Source: Streptomyces sp. WMMC500
Lineage (GTDB): Bacteria > Actinomycetota > Actinomycetes > Streptomycetales > Streptomycetaceae
Length of the DNA stretch: 64,000 bases
Direction: 5' to 3'
NCBI RefSeq assembly: GCF_027497195.1
Contig: NZ_CP114905.1
Span: forward strand, 2,342,001-2,406,000
Below, piece by piece: positions 17,601 through 25,206 of the stretch. A model generated the notes under the pieces. The model worked only from the letters and a program-made list of their open reading frames with translations. It had not been told where the DNA came from and made no database searches. The first letter of the stretch is position 1. The number at the start of each line of letters is the position of its first letter. The translations under genes were made by a program, and so were the position numbers.

Positions 17601-18166
17601 CGGGCGAGGTCGCGCAGGCCGACGAACTCCACGGCCGCGCCGCCCGGCTGGCCGCCGAGCAGGGCTACGTGGTGGGCGAGGAGTTCGCGGGCCTCGGCCT
17701 GGCGATGGGCGCCCGCAGGCAGGGCCGGCTGGCGGAGGCGGAGGCGCATCTGCGCCGCTGGCTGGAGTGGGACCGCAAGATCGAGTCGGACGTGGGCACC
17801 GCGCTGATCCTCGCCGAGCTGGGCTTCGTCGCGGAGCTGGCCGGCGACCCGGAGCGGGCCCGCGCCCACCACCGCGAGGGCCTGGCCTTCGCCCGCCCCA
17901 CCGGCGACCCCCGGGCCGTCGCCCTGGCCCTGGAGGGCCTGGCCGGCGCCGAGTCCCTGGCCGGCAACGCCACCGGCGCCGCCCGCCTCCTCGGCAGGGC
18001 CGCGGCCCTGCGCGCCTCCGCCGGCGCCCCCCTCCCCGAGGCCGAACGCACCGACGCCGACCGCATCACGGCCCGCCTGCGCGCGGAGTTGGGCCCGGAG
18101 GGCCTGGCAGCGGAGCTGGCGAAGGGCGAAGCGGCGGACGAGCAGGACCTGACCGGAGACGCCTGA
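14654..18166 (+). CDS. AfsR/SARP-family regulator with BTAD, NB-ARC and TPR domains
   Basis: This is a 1170-residue signal-transducing activator. Residues 1-95 are an OmpR-type winged helix (MRFGVLGPLAVW; ALQTRVSQLRRAL), and 96-245 a bacterial transcriptional activation domain. The NB-ARC ATPase (about 260-600) has Walker A GPGGVGKTRLALE and Walker B TLLVLDNCEH. TPR-like helices fill about 650-1140. Two Pro/Ala/Thr-rich insertions (near residues 450-490 and 770-800) look disordered. ATP binding usually controls oligomerisation in this family. TACCGT ends 6 nt before the ATG, so the message may be leaderless. The divergent exporter/reductase pair is the most likely target. Confidence 0.92.
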   Translation: MRFGVLGPLAVWTAGGQAVRVPEVKVRSLLADLLIHAGRAVPADRLVDDLWGDAPPANPAGALQTRVSQLRRALEDAEPGARALVVSRPPGYLLDVDPEATDTGRFTALTAAARRADGPRARAALLADALALWRGEVLADFADEEFARAEIARLDELRLTALEEQAEARLDLGEHALLADELGDLVGRHPLRERLRAAQLRALYRAGRQSEALASYGTLRVQLAEELGLDPGPELVALHQSILEQDPALGAPEREQTAVRGNLPAPHGELIGRDESVTAVRALLATARLVTLTGPGGVGKTRLALETARGLPGSFPDGVWLVELSALAPPRPTAAAPPGDTAAAPDADEAAEVVAAALGVRDETAGGGVLTGAGGAAPAERLADALRTKRTLLVLDNCEHVVDAVAALCARLLAAAPGVHVLATGQEPLGVGGEHLWPVAPLDLPPPEVATRPTAPPTAPRTAAPTPDPTTTAAAHGTADRAASPAGADGAAHPAADPGLAALRASGAVRLFAERAAAVAPGFAVDAANAAAVATVCRRLDGIPLALELAATRVRALGVHELAARLDDRFRLLSAGPRDAPARQRTLRAMLDWSWELLTGPEQAVLRRLSLHADGCTVHAAEAVCAGDGIAEDDVLDLLARLVDRSLVMTAPGDGVTPARYHLLESVAAYGHERLCEAGEFTSVRRRHTAYYAALAAEAEPQLRGPAQRQWLLRLDAESANMRAALEDAVATGAAATALGLAGDLAWYWVLRGRLGEGRRFLTTALATPPAPPEPRTPGTDPAPEPAAAPAEPAAARPDTSADALTAARTAALTWRAAMTLRLGETLAPDALPAVRPPPPTTLPELAAGARADAFLGLTRLGLGPLPGGDDPLTRAEEVFRALGDQWGTAAVSSTLARQAVLRGDLPALAEYGERSMALFAGLGDRWGQLHATYALGTHAEITGDYAQAARLHREGLRMAEDLGLWSEVSDKLSMLGRVALLTGEVAQADELHGRAARLAAEQGYVVGEEFAGLGLAMGARRQGRLAEAEAHLRRWLEWDRKIESDVGTALILAELGFVAELAGDPERARAHHREGLAFARPTGDPRAVALALEGLAGAESLAGNATGAARLLGRAAALRASAGAPLPEAERTDADRITARLRAELGPEGLAAELAKGEAADEQDLTGDA

Positions 18167-18255
18167 GAGGCCGTACGCCGTAACCGTGCGGCGCGGCGCC
18201 GGCCGGGAGCCCGGGTCCGCGCCGGGCGCCCGGGCGATCGGCAGCCGTCCCCGGG

Positions 18256-19482
18256 TCAGCCTCCTTCGCGCACGGCCCACGGGGAGCCGTAGGCCGTCAG
18301 CAGGTCCAGGAACGGCCGCGGCGGCAGCGCTTCCGGGCCCAGGACGCCCGCCCCGCTCCACCGGTCGGTGGCCAGGAGTTCCAGGGCGATCACCGGGTTG
18401 AGGCCCGTCTGCCAGACGACCGCCTGGACGCCGTCGAGCGCCATCGTCTCCTCGTTGTCCGCCACGTGGTACAGGTACACCTCCCGCGGCAGGCCGTCCT
18501 TCGTCCCCCGTACCCACGTCCCCGCGCACGTCCTGCCGTGCATCCGGTCGCCGAGGGCCGCCGGGTCCGGGAGGCACGCGGCGACCACGTCCCGCGGCGA
18601 GACCCGCGCGCCGCCGGCCTCGACGGGCGCGGTGCGGTCCAGGCCCAGCTTGTGCAGGGTCTTCAGGACGTCGATGAACTCCTCGCCCAGCCCGTACTTG
18701 AAGGTGACCCGCCGGGCGTCGATCCAGCGCGGCACGAGAAGCACCTCCTCGTGCTCGACGTTGACGCACTCCACCGGCCCGATGCCGGCCGGGAAGTCGA
18801 AGACCTCCGGTTCGCTGAAGGGCTCGGTGGTGTGCCAGCCGCGGCCGGCCTCCCAGACCACCGGCGGGTTGAGGCACTCCTCGATCGTCGTCCAGATGGA
18901 GAACGAGGGCGCGAAGCCGTAGCCGTCCACGGTGAGGTTCGCGCCGTCGCGCACGCCGATCTCGTCGACGGCGTCGAAGAGTTCGTCGGCGGCGTAGCGG
19001 GCGAAGACGTCGGAGAGGCCGGGTTCGACGCCCATGCCGACCAGGGCCAGGCGGCCGGCGGCGGCCCAGCGGTCGGCGGCGGCGAACTGCTCGTCGCCGA
19101 GCTTGACGCCGCACTCCTCGTACGGGCGGACGGGGTGCGGGCGGGACAGGGACATCGCCATGTCGACATAGGTGGCGGCGGTCTCGTACGCGGTCTCGAA
19201 GAGGGGCATGACGAAGCGCGGGTCGGTGGCGTTGAGGAGCACGTCGCAGCGGTGGGTACGCAGCAGGGCGGCCACCGCCGTACGGTCCGCGGCGTCGACC
19301 CGGGCGGCGGTGAACCGGGCGCCGGACGGGCCGGGGTGGGCGGCCCGTACCCACGCCACCGCGGCTTCGGCGCGGGCGACGTCGTAGTCGGCGACGACCA
19401 TCGACTCGAAGAAGTCGCGACGCGCCGCGATGCGGGTGACCGCCGTGCCGACGCCGCCCGCGCCCACCAGCAAGATGCGCAT
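18256..19482 (-). CDS. Saccharopine-dehydrogenase-like NAD(P)-dependent oxidoreductase
   Basis: This is a 408-residue protein. The N-terminus is a Rossmann fold with the dinucleotide motif GAGGVG (MRILLVGAGGVGTAV), followed by a saccharopine-reductase-like C-terminal domain (VGMGVEPGLSDVFARYAADE; FKYGLGEEF). Relatives include saccharopine, carboxynorspermidine and lysine dehydrogenases, so it may oxidise or reduce an imine of an amino acid or polyamine. The ATG at 19482 is preceded by GGAGAGAG. It is the last gene of the polyamine operon, 26 bp after the FAD oxidase gene, which supports a polyamine role; the substrate is unknown. Confidence 0.85.
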   Translation of the reverse strand: MRILLVGAGGVGTAVTRIAARRDFFESMVVADYDVARAEAAVAWVRAAHPGPSGARFTAARVDAADRTAVAALLRTHRCDVLLNATDPRFVMPLFETAYETAATYVDMAMSLSRPHPVRPYEECGVKLGDEQFAAADRWAAAGRLALVGMGVEPGLSDVFARYAADELFDAVDEIGVRDGANLTVDGYGFAPSFSIWTTIEECLNPPVVWEAGRGWHTTEPFSEPEVFDFPAGIGPVECVNVEHEEVLLVPRWIDARRVTFKYGLGEEFIDVLKTLHKLGLDRTAPVEAGGARVSPRDVVAACLPDPAALGDRMHGRTCAGTWVRGTKDGLPREVYLYHVADNEETMALDGVQAVVWQTGLNPVIALELLATDRWSGAGVLGPEALPPRPFLDLLTAYGSPWAVREGG

Positions 19483-19508
19483 GTGCTCTCTCCGCCTCTC
19501 CGCCGCCG

Positions 19509-20975
19509 TCAACTGTCGAAGCCCATGCCCAGCCGGTCCAGCGCCCTGAGCCACAGGTTGCGCCGCCCGCCCGCCGCGTCCGCCCGCGCCAGCGACCACC
19601 GCGTCAGTCCGATGCCCGCCCACGCCAGCGGCTCCGGCGGGAACGGCAGCGGCTTGCCGCGCACCATCCGCAGCTCGGTGCGCTCCGTGCGCTCGCCCGC
19701 GAGCAGGTCGAGCATCACGTCGGCGCCGAAGCGGCTGGCGCCGACGCCGAGGCCGGTGTAGCCGGCGGCGTACGCGACGCGGCCGGCGTGGGCCGTGCCG
19801 AAGAAGGCGGCGAAGCGGGAGCAGGTGTCGATGGCGCCGCCCCAGCGATGGGTGAACCGGACGCCGGCGAGCTGCGGGAAGCAGCGGTGGAAGTGGCGGG
19901 CGAGCTTCAGGTGGGTCTCGGGGCGCTGGTCGTACTCGGCGCGCACCCTGCCGCCGAAGTGGTGCACGGCGTCGTAGCCGCCCCACAGGATGCGGTGGTC
20001 GGCGGTGATGCGGAAGTAGTGGAACCGGTTGGCGCTGTCGGCGAGCCCCTGGCGGTGCTGCCAGCGCACGGCGTCGCGCTGGGCGGCGGTCAGCGGCTCG
20101 GTCATGAGCGCGTAGTCGTAGACGGGGGTGAGGTAGGGGCGGACGCGGCGGACGAGGTTCGGGAAGGCGTTGGTGCCGAGCGCGACGTGCGGCGCGCGCA
20201 CCCGCCCGTACGGGGTGCGCACCTCCATCGCACCGCCCTGCCCCCGCCCGCCCGGGACGCCGGCGGACCGGAACGCCCCGCGCCCGCCGCCGACCCGGCC
20301 GGCGGGGGCGAGGGAGAGGCCCGGGGTGTGTTCGTAGATCCGTACGCCCGCCTCCAGGCACGCCCGCCTGAGCCCCCAGGCCAGCCGCGCCGGATGGACC
20401 ATGGCGACGCCGTCTCGGTCCCACAGCCCCCCGAGGAAGGTCGGCGAGTCGACCTCGGCGCGTACCGCGTCCCGGTCCATCAGCAGCAGCCCCGCGCCGA
20501 GCCCGCGGCGCGTCGCCTCCTCGGCGAACTCGCTCAGCTCGTCGAGCTGGTACGGCTCGGTGGCCACGGTGATCTCGCCGGTGCGCCGGAAGTCGCAGTC
20601 GATGCCGTAGCGGTCGACGGCGGCGCCGATCGCGTCGAGGTTCTCGGCGCCCAGCCGCTCCAGGGTGCCGACCTCTTCGGGCCAGCGCTCCAGCCCGTTG
20701 CCGAGGCCGTGGGTGAGCGACGCGGCGCAGAAGCCGCCGTTGCGGCCGGAGGCGGCCCAGCCGCACTCGGCGGCCTCGATGAGGACGACGTCGCGGCCGG
20801 GGCCGCGCTCCTTGGCGCGCAGCGCCGTCCACAGGCCGCTGTAGCCGCCGCCGACGACGAGCAGGTCGGCCTCCTCGGCGCCGGTGAGCGCGGGCAGCGC
20901 GGCGGGGCGGTCGGGGTCGTCGAGCCAGTACGGCCGCGGGGCGGCCGACGCCAGGGAGCGTGCGGGGTCCGTCAT
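19509..20975 (-). CDS. FAD-dependent amine oxidoreductase (PuuB-like)
   Basis: This is a 488-residue DAO-fold flavoenzyme. The ADP-binding motif is VVGGGYSG (about residues 40-47), and GWAASGRNGGF matches the glycine-oxidase/PuuB group. The C-terminal GYTGLGVGASRFGADVM contacts FAD in this family. A glycine-rich insertion near residues 240-270 is unusual. By homology it would oxidise a primary or gamma-glutamylated amine to an aldehyde with hydrogen peroxide release. It overlaps the potC-like gene by 4 bp, so it belongs to the transporter operon. Confidence 0.88.
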   Translation of the reverse strand: MTDPARSLASAAPRPYWLDDPDRPAALPALTGAEEADLLVVGGGYSGLWTALRAKERGPGRDVVLIEAAECGWAASGRNGGFCAASLTHGLGNGLERWPEEVGTLERLGAENLDAIGAAVDRYGIDCDFRRTGEITVATEPYQLDELSEFAEEATRRGLGAGLLLMDRDAVRAEVDSPTFLGGLWDRDGVAMVHPARLAWGLRRACLEAGVRIYEHTPGLSLAPAGRVGGGRGAFRSAGVPGGRGQGGAMEVRTPYGRVRAPHVALGTNAFPNLVRRVRPYLTPVYDYALMTEPLTAAQRDAVRWQHRQGLADSANRFHYFRITADHRILWGGYDAVHHFGGRVRAEYDQRPETHLKLARHFHRCFPQLAGVRFTHRWGGAIDTCSRFAAFFGTAHAGRVAYAAGYTGLGVGASRFGADVMLDLLAGERTERTELRMVRGKPLPFPPEPLAWAGIGLTRWSLARADAAGGRRNLWLRALDRLGMGFDS

Positions 20976-21763
20976 GCCCGTGCCCTCCGCCGCGCGCCGA
21001 CGACCTGCCCGGCGACCACCAGTGCCAGCGCGGCCACGAACATCGCCGTGCCGACGACGTTCACCTGCACCGGGATCCCGCGCTGCGACGCGCCCCAGAC
21101 GTACATCGGGAACGTGACCGTGGCGGGCCCGGCGTTGAACTGCGTGATGACGAAGTCGTCCAGCGAGATCGCGAAGCTGAGCATCGCCCCGGCGGCGATC
21201 CCCGGCGCCGCCAGCGGCAGCGTGATCCGCAGGAACGTCTGCAGCGGCCCCGCGTACAGGTCCCGGGCCGCCTCCTCCAGCTTCGGGTCCATGCTCGCCA
21301 CCCGCGCCTTGACGGCGACGACGACGAAGCTGAGGCAGAACATGATGTGCGCGATGAGGATCGTGGTGACGCCGAACTCGACCCGCATGTTGAGGAACAG
21401 GGTGCCCAGCGAGGCGGCCATGACGACCTCGGGCATCGCCATGGGCAGGAAGATCAGCGAGTTGCCCGCGGCCCGGCCGCGGAAGCGGTGGCGGGCGAGC
21501 GCGAAGGCGGCGAGGGTGCCGATGACGGTGGCGGCGGCGGTCGCCGCCAGGGCGATCCGCAGGCTGAGGCCGACGGAGTCGCACATGCCGGCGACGCCGC
21601 AGGGGTCCCGCCAGGCCTCCGTGGAGAAGGACTGCCAGGTGTAGTTGTAGCGGCCCGCGGGGTCGTTGAAGGAGAAGACGAGCACGACGACGTTGGGCAG
21701 CAGCAGGTAGACCAGCGCGAGCGTGCCGGCGATGACGACGAGGTGGCGGCGGATCCAGCGCAT
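20972..21763 (-). CDS. potC: Spermidine/putrescine ABC transporter permease (PotC-like)
   Basis: This is a 263-residue inner-membrane protein with six predicted helices. The EAA loop that contacts the ATPase is EAARDLYAGPLQTFLRITLPLAAPGI. The conserved FAISLDDFVITQF near the C-terminus is characteristic of PotC-type permeases. Start and stop overlap neighbouring genes (1 bp with potB, 4 bp with the oxidase), indicating a single polycistronic message. Confidence 0.93.
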   Translation of the reverse strand: MRWIRRHLVVIAGTLALVYLLLPNVVVLVFSFNDPAGRYNYTWQSFSTEAWRDPCGVAGMCDSVGLSLRIALAATAAATVIGTLAAFALARHRFRGRAAGNSLIFLPMAMPEVVMAASLGTLFLNMRVEFGVTTILIAHIMFCLSFVVVAVKARVASMDPKLEEAARDLYAGPLQTFLRITLPLAAPGIAAGAMLSFAISLDDFVITQFNAGPATVTFPMYVWGASQRGIPVQVNVVGTAMFVAALALVVAGQVVGARRRARA

Positions 21764-22692
21764 CACACCAGCTCCTCGGTGCCGGCCCGGCGGATGTACA
21801 CCGTCACCATGATCAGGATCGCCGCCATCAGCAGGAACGACATCGCCGCGGCGGTCGGGTAGTCGAGCACGTTGAGGAACTGCTTCTGGATGGCGTTGCC
21901 GGCCATCTGCTCCTTCGGCGAGCCGAGGAGCTGGGCGTTGATGTAGTCGCCGGAGGCGGGGATGAACGTCAGCAGCGTGCCCGCGACGACGCCGGGCATC
22001 GACAGCGGGAAGGTGACCCGGCGGAAGACGGTCGCCGGGGCGGCGTAGAGGTCCCGGGCGGCCTCGTGCAGGCCCGGGTCGATGCGCTCCAGCGAGGTGT
22101 ACAGCGGCAGGATCATGAACGGCAGGAAGTTGTACGTCAGTCCGCACACGACCGCCAGCGGGGTGGCGAGCAGCCGGTCGTCCGTGGTCAGCCCCAGGGT
22201 CGCGGTGACGTCGAGGACGTGCAGGGTGTCCAGGGCGCCGACGAGCGGGCCGTTGTCGGACAGGATCGTCTTCCACGCCAGCGTGCGGATGAGGAAGCTG
22301 GTGAAGAACGGGGCGATGACGAGGACGAGGAGCACGCCCCGCCAGCGCCCGGCGCGGAAGGCGATCATGTACGCGAGCGGGTAGCCGATGGCGAGGCAGA
22401 GGACGGTGGCCGCGGCGGCGTAGCCGAAGGAGCGGGCGAAGTGCTCGGCGTACCGGTCGAGCGCGTCGGTGTAGTTGGCCCACCGCCAGGTGACCTCGAA
22501 GCCCTCCTCGAAGGAGCCGGACTGCACGGAGGTCGACGCCTGGTAGACCAGCGGCGCGGCGAAGAAGAGGAGGAGCCACAGCGCGGCGGGCAGCAGCAGC
22601 CAGTACGGGGTGAGCCGGCGCCGGGCGCGGCGCGGGGGCGGTGGCTCCGGCGGCCGGCCGGGCGCCTCCGGCGGCGCGGCGAGCGCGGTCAC
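21763..22692 (-). CDS. potB: Spermidine/putrescine ABC transporter permease (PotB-like)
   Basis: This is a 309-residue permease with a Pro-rich cytoplasmic N-terminus (about 28 residues) and six helices. The EAA loop is HEAARDLYAAPATVFRRVTF, and FIPASGDYINAQLLG matches PotB. The GTG start overlaps the potA stop by 4 bp (GTGA). It forms the heteromeric channel with PotC. Confidence 0.93.
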   Translation of the reverse strand: MTALAAPPEAPGRPPEPPPPRRARRRLTPYWLLLPAALWLLLFFAAPLVYQASTSVQSGSFEEGFEVTWRWANYTDALDRYAEHFARSFGYAAAATVLCLAIGYPLAYMIAFRAGRWRGVLLVLVIAPFFTSFLIRTLAWKTILSDNGPLVGALDTLHVLDVTATLGLTTDDRLLATPLAVVCGLTYNFLPFMILPLYTSLERIDPGLHEAARDLYAAPATVFRRVTFPLSMPGVVAGTLLTFIPASGDYINAQLLGSPKEQMAGNAIQKQFLNVLDYPTAAAMSFLLMAAILIMVTVYIRRAGTEELV

Positions 22693-23849
22693 AGGGCCTC
22701 CTCGCCCGTACCCGCGTCGATATCCTGGTCGCCGTCGAGGGCGAAGGTGTGCGCCGGGTTCCAGTGCAGGACGACCTCCGCGCCCGGTACGAGCCGGGGG
22801 TCCCGCTCGACGTTCTGCACGAACACCGCCAGCTCGGGGCAGACGGGGCTGTCGACCACGTACTGGGTGGCGGCGCCCGTGAAGGAGGCGTCCACGACGG
22901 TGCCGGGTATCCGGTTGCGGCCGTCGGCGACGGCGCCGTCCGCGGCGGCGTCGCGGTGGGTGAGGGAGATCTTCTCCGGCCGCATCCCGGCGAGCACCCG
23001 CGTGCCCACGGCGGTGGAGCGGGCGCGGCAGCGGGCCGCGGGCAGCGCCAGCTTGACGTCGCCGGCGGCGGAGAGCAGCAGGTCCGCGCCGGCGGTGCCG
23101 GTTATCTCGGTGGCGATCAGGTTGGACTGGCCGAGGAAGTTGGCGACGAAGGAGCTGGCGGGCTCCTCGTACAGCTCGACGGGCGCGCCCCGTTGCTCGA
23201 CCCGGCCGGCGTTCATCACGGCGATGGTGTCGGCCATGGTCATGGCCTCCTCCTGGTCGTGCGTGACGTGCACGAACGTGATGCCGACCTCCGTCTGGAT
23301 GCGCTTGAGCTCCAACTGCATCTGCCGGCGCAGCTTGAGGTCGAGGGCGCCCAGCGGCTCGTCGAGGAGCAGCACCTCGGGCCGGTTGACGACCGCGCGG
23401 GCCAGCGCGACGCGCTGCTGCTGGCCGCCGGAGAGCTGGTGCGGCTTGCGGCGCGCGAGGTGGCCGAGCTCGACCAGCTCCAGGGTCTGCCGGACGTCCT
23501 TGGCGACGGAGCGGATGCCGCGGCGGCGCAGCCCGAAGGCGACGTTGTCGTGGACGTCGAGGTGGGGGAAGAGGGCGTAGCTCTGGAAGACGGTGTTGAC
23601 CTTGCGCCGGTGCGGCGGCAGGGCGGTCACGTCGTCGCCGCCGAGGCGTACGGTGCCGGTGGTGGGCTGCTCCAGGCCGGCGATCATCCGCAGCGTGGTG
23701 GTCTTGCCGCAGCCCGACGCGCCGAGGAGGGCGAAGAACGAGCCCCGGGGGACGGTGAGATCGAGGGGGTGGACGGCGGTGACGTCACCGAACTTCTTGC
23801 TGATCCCGGTGAGCGTGACGCCCGCCCCCTCCTCCGCCACCGCGCTCAC
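22689..23849 (-). CDS. potA: Spermidine/putrescine ABC transporter ATPase (PotA-like)
   Basis: This is a 386-residue ATPase. Walker A is GASGCGKTT, the Q-loop is VFQSYALFPH, the signature is LSGGQQQRVALARA, Walker B is LLLDEPLGALD, and the switch His is in THDQEEAM. The C-terminal ~130 residues form a TOBE-type regulatory domain (GMRPEKISL; AEVVLHWNP). The GTG at 23849 starts within the end of potD (4-bp overlap). It energises polyamine uptake with PotBCD. Confidence 0.95.
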   Translation of the reverse strand: MSAVAEEGAGVTLTGISKKFGDVTAVHPLDLTVPRGSFFALLGASGCGKTTTLRMIAGLEQPTTGTVRLGGDDVTALPPHRRKVNTVFQSYALFPHLDVHDNVAFGLRRRGIRSVAKDVRQTLELVELGHLARRKPHQLSGGQQQRVALARAVVNRPEVLLLDEPLGALDLKLRRQMQLELKRIQTEVGITFVHVTHDQEEAMTMADTIAVMNAGRVEQRGAPVELYEEPASSFVANFLGQSNLIATEITGTAGADLLLSAAGDVKLALPAARCRARSTAVGTRVLAGMRPEKISLTHRDAAADGAVADGRNRIPGTVVDASFTGAATQYVVDSPVCPELAVFVQNVERDPRLVPGAEVVLHWNPAHTFALDGDQDIDAGTGEEAL

Positions 23850-25096
23850 GCCCCGATCACCTGGGTCCACTTGTCCTGGTAGGCGGTCTCCTTGTCGTCG
23901 TTCATCGACATGAAGACCTGGCCTTTGTCGATCATCTGCCGGTCGGGGAAGATCAGCGGGTAGTCGGCGAGCGAGGCGTCGATCTTCTTCATCTCGGCGC
24001 GGGCGCCGACGACGGGGCAGATGTAGTTGACCCAGGCGGCCAGCTCGGCGGCGACGTCGGGCCGGTAGTAGTAGTCGATCAGCTTCTCGGCGTTGGTCTT
24101 GTGCCGGGCCCTGGCGGGGACGAGCAGGTCGTCGGTGGCGTAGAGATAGCCCTTGGCGGGGATCACGAACTCGATGTCGTCGGTGTCCAGTTGGAGCTGC
24201 ACGATGTCCCCGGCCCAGGCCAGGCACGCGGCGATGTCGCCCTTGACGAGTTCCTCGGTGTAGTCGTTGCCGGTGAAGCGGCGCAGTTGGCCGTCGTCCA
24301 CGGCCCGCTGGACGCGGGCGAGGGCGGCGTCGAAGTCGTCGTCGGTGAACTTCGTCGGCGACTTGCCCATGTCGATGAGCGTCATGCCGATGGTGTCCTG
24401 CATCTCGGTGAGCAGCGACACCTTGCCCTTGAGCGCCTCGTCCTCCAGCAACTGGGCGACGGAGGCGACCTCGCGGCCCCCGGTGGCCTTCTTGTTGTAC
24501 GCCACGACCGTCGCCAGACCCGCCCAGGGCATCGTGAACTGCCGGCCCGGGTCGTGCGCGGCGTTGCGGAAGCGGGGTTCGAGGTTGACGTTGGCGTGCG
24601 GCAGGTTGCGCGGGTCCAGGCGCTGCGCCCAGCCGTGCCGGATGAGCCGGCCGGCCATGAAGTCCGAGAGACAGACGAGGTCGCGGCCGGTGTCCTGGCC
24701 GGCGGCAAGCTGCGGCTTGATGCGGCCGAAGAACTCGACGTTGTCGTTGACGTCCTCGGTGTACGTCACGCGGATGCCGCTGCGCTCCTCGAAGCGCTCC
24801 AGGGTGGGGCGGACGTTCTCGTTCTCGTCGTCGACGTCGATGTACAGCGGCCAGTTGGAGAAGGCGAGTTCCTTCTCCTTCGCCGAGTGGTCCTCGGCCG
24901 CGGCGGCTTCGCCGTCGTCGCCGCCGGTGTCGGCGGCCGGGATGCCGCAGGCGCCGAGCGCCGGCAGCGCGGCGGCCCCGGCCAGCGCGCCGCCCGCGGC
25001 GAGCAGCCGGCGCCGGGACATCGCGGCCCGGCCGCTGGTCAGGCTGCGTTCCCAGGCCCTCGCTACGGGTTCGGGGAGTTGGGCGAACGGATCCAT
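23846..25096 (-). CDS. potD: Polyamine ABC transporter substrate-binding lipoprotein (PotD-like)
   Basis: This is a 416-residue exported protein. A long n-region leads to a twin-arginine motif (SRRRLLAAGG, residues 27-36), a hydrophobic stretch and a lipobox (ALGAC), indicating Tat export and lipid anchoring. The mature part has the PotD fold (FSNWPLYIDVD; NVEFFGRIKPQL; MPWAGLATVVAYNKKA). GAGGAAGG precedes the ATG. It lies 110 bp after the dehydrogenase gene and heads the tightly overlapping potDABC-oxidase set. Confidence 0.94.
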   Translation of the reverse strand: MDPFAQLPEPVARAWERSLTSGRAAMSRRRLLAAGGALAGAAALPALGACGIPAADTGGDDGEAAAAEDHSAKEKELAFSNWPLYIDVDDENENVRPTLERFEERSGIRVTYTEDVNDNVEFFGRIKPQLAAGQDTGRDLVCLSDFMAGRLIRHGWAQRLDPRNLPHANVNLEPRFRNAAHDPGRQFTMPWAGLATVVAYNKKATGGREVASVAQLLEDEALKGKVSLLTEMQDTIGMTLIDMGKSPTKFTDDDFDAALARVQRAVDDGQLRRFTGNDYTEELVKGDIAACLAWAGDIVQLQLDTDDIEFVIPAKGYLYATDDLLVPARARHKTNAEKLIDYYYRPDVAAELAAWVNYICPVVGARAEMKKIDASLADYPLIFPDRQMIDKGQVFMSMNDDKETAYQDKWTQVIGA

Positions 25097-25206
25097 GGGG
25101 GTCGGCCTTCCTCGGGGACGGGCCAGTGGGCTGCGGGGGCGCGTGGTGCGTCGTGCCTGTGGCCGCGCGAGCGGTGCGCGGCGGGCGTACGCGGGCGCCG
25201 GGGGGC

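Noticed and set aside
20220..20290. Possible frameshift in the FAD oxidase gene near the glycine-rich insertion
   Set aside because: The reading frame remains open and family motifs resume in the same frame on both sides, so it is an insertion rather than a frameshift.
22641..23882. Long plus-strand frame opposite potA
   Set aside because: Antisense artefact of high GC content; potA motifs on the minus strand are complete.
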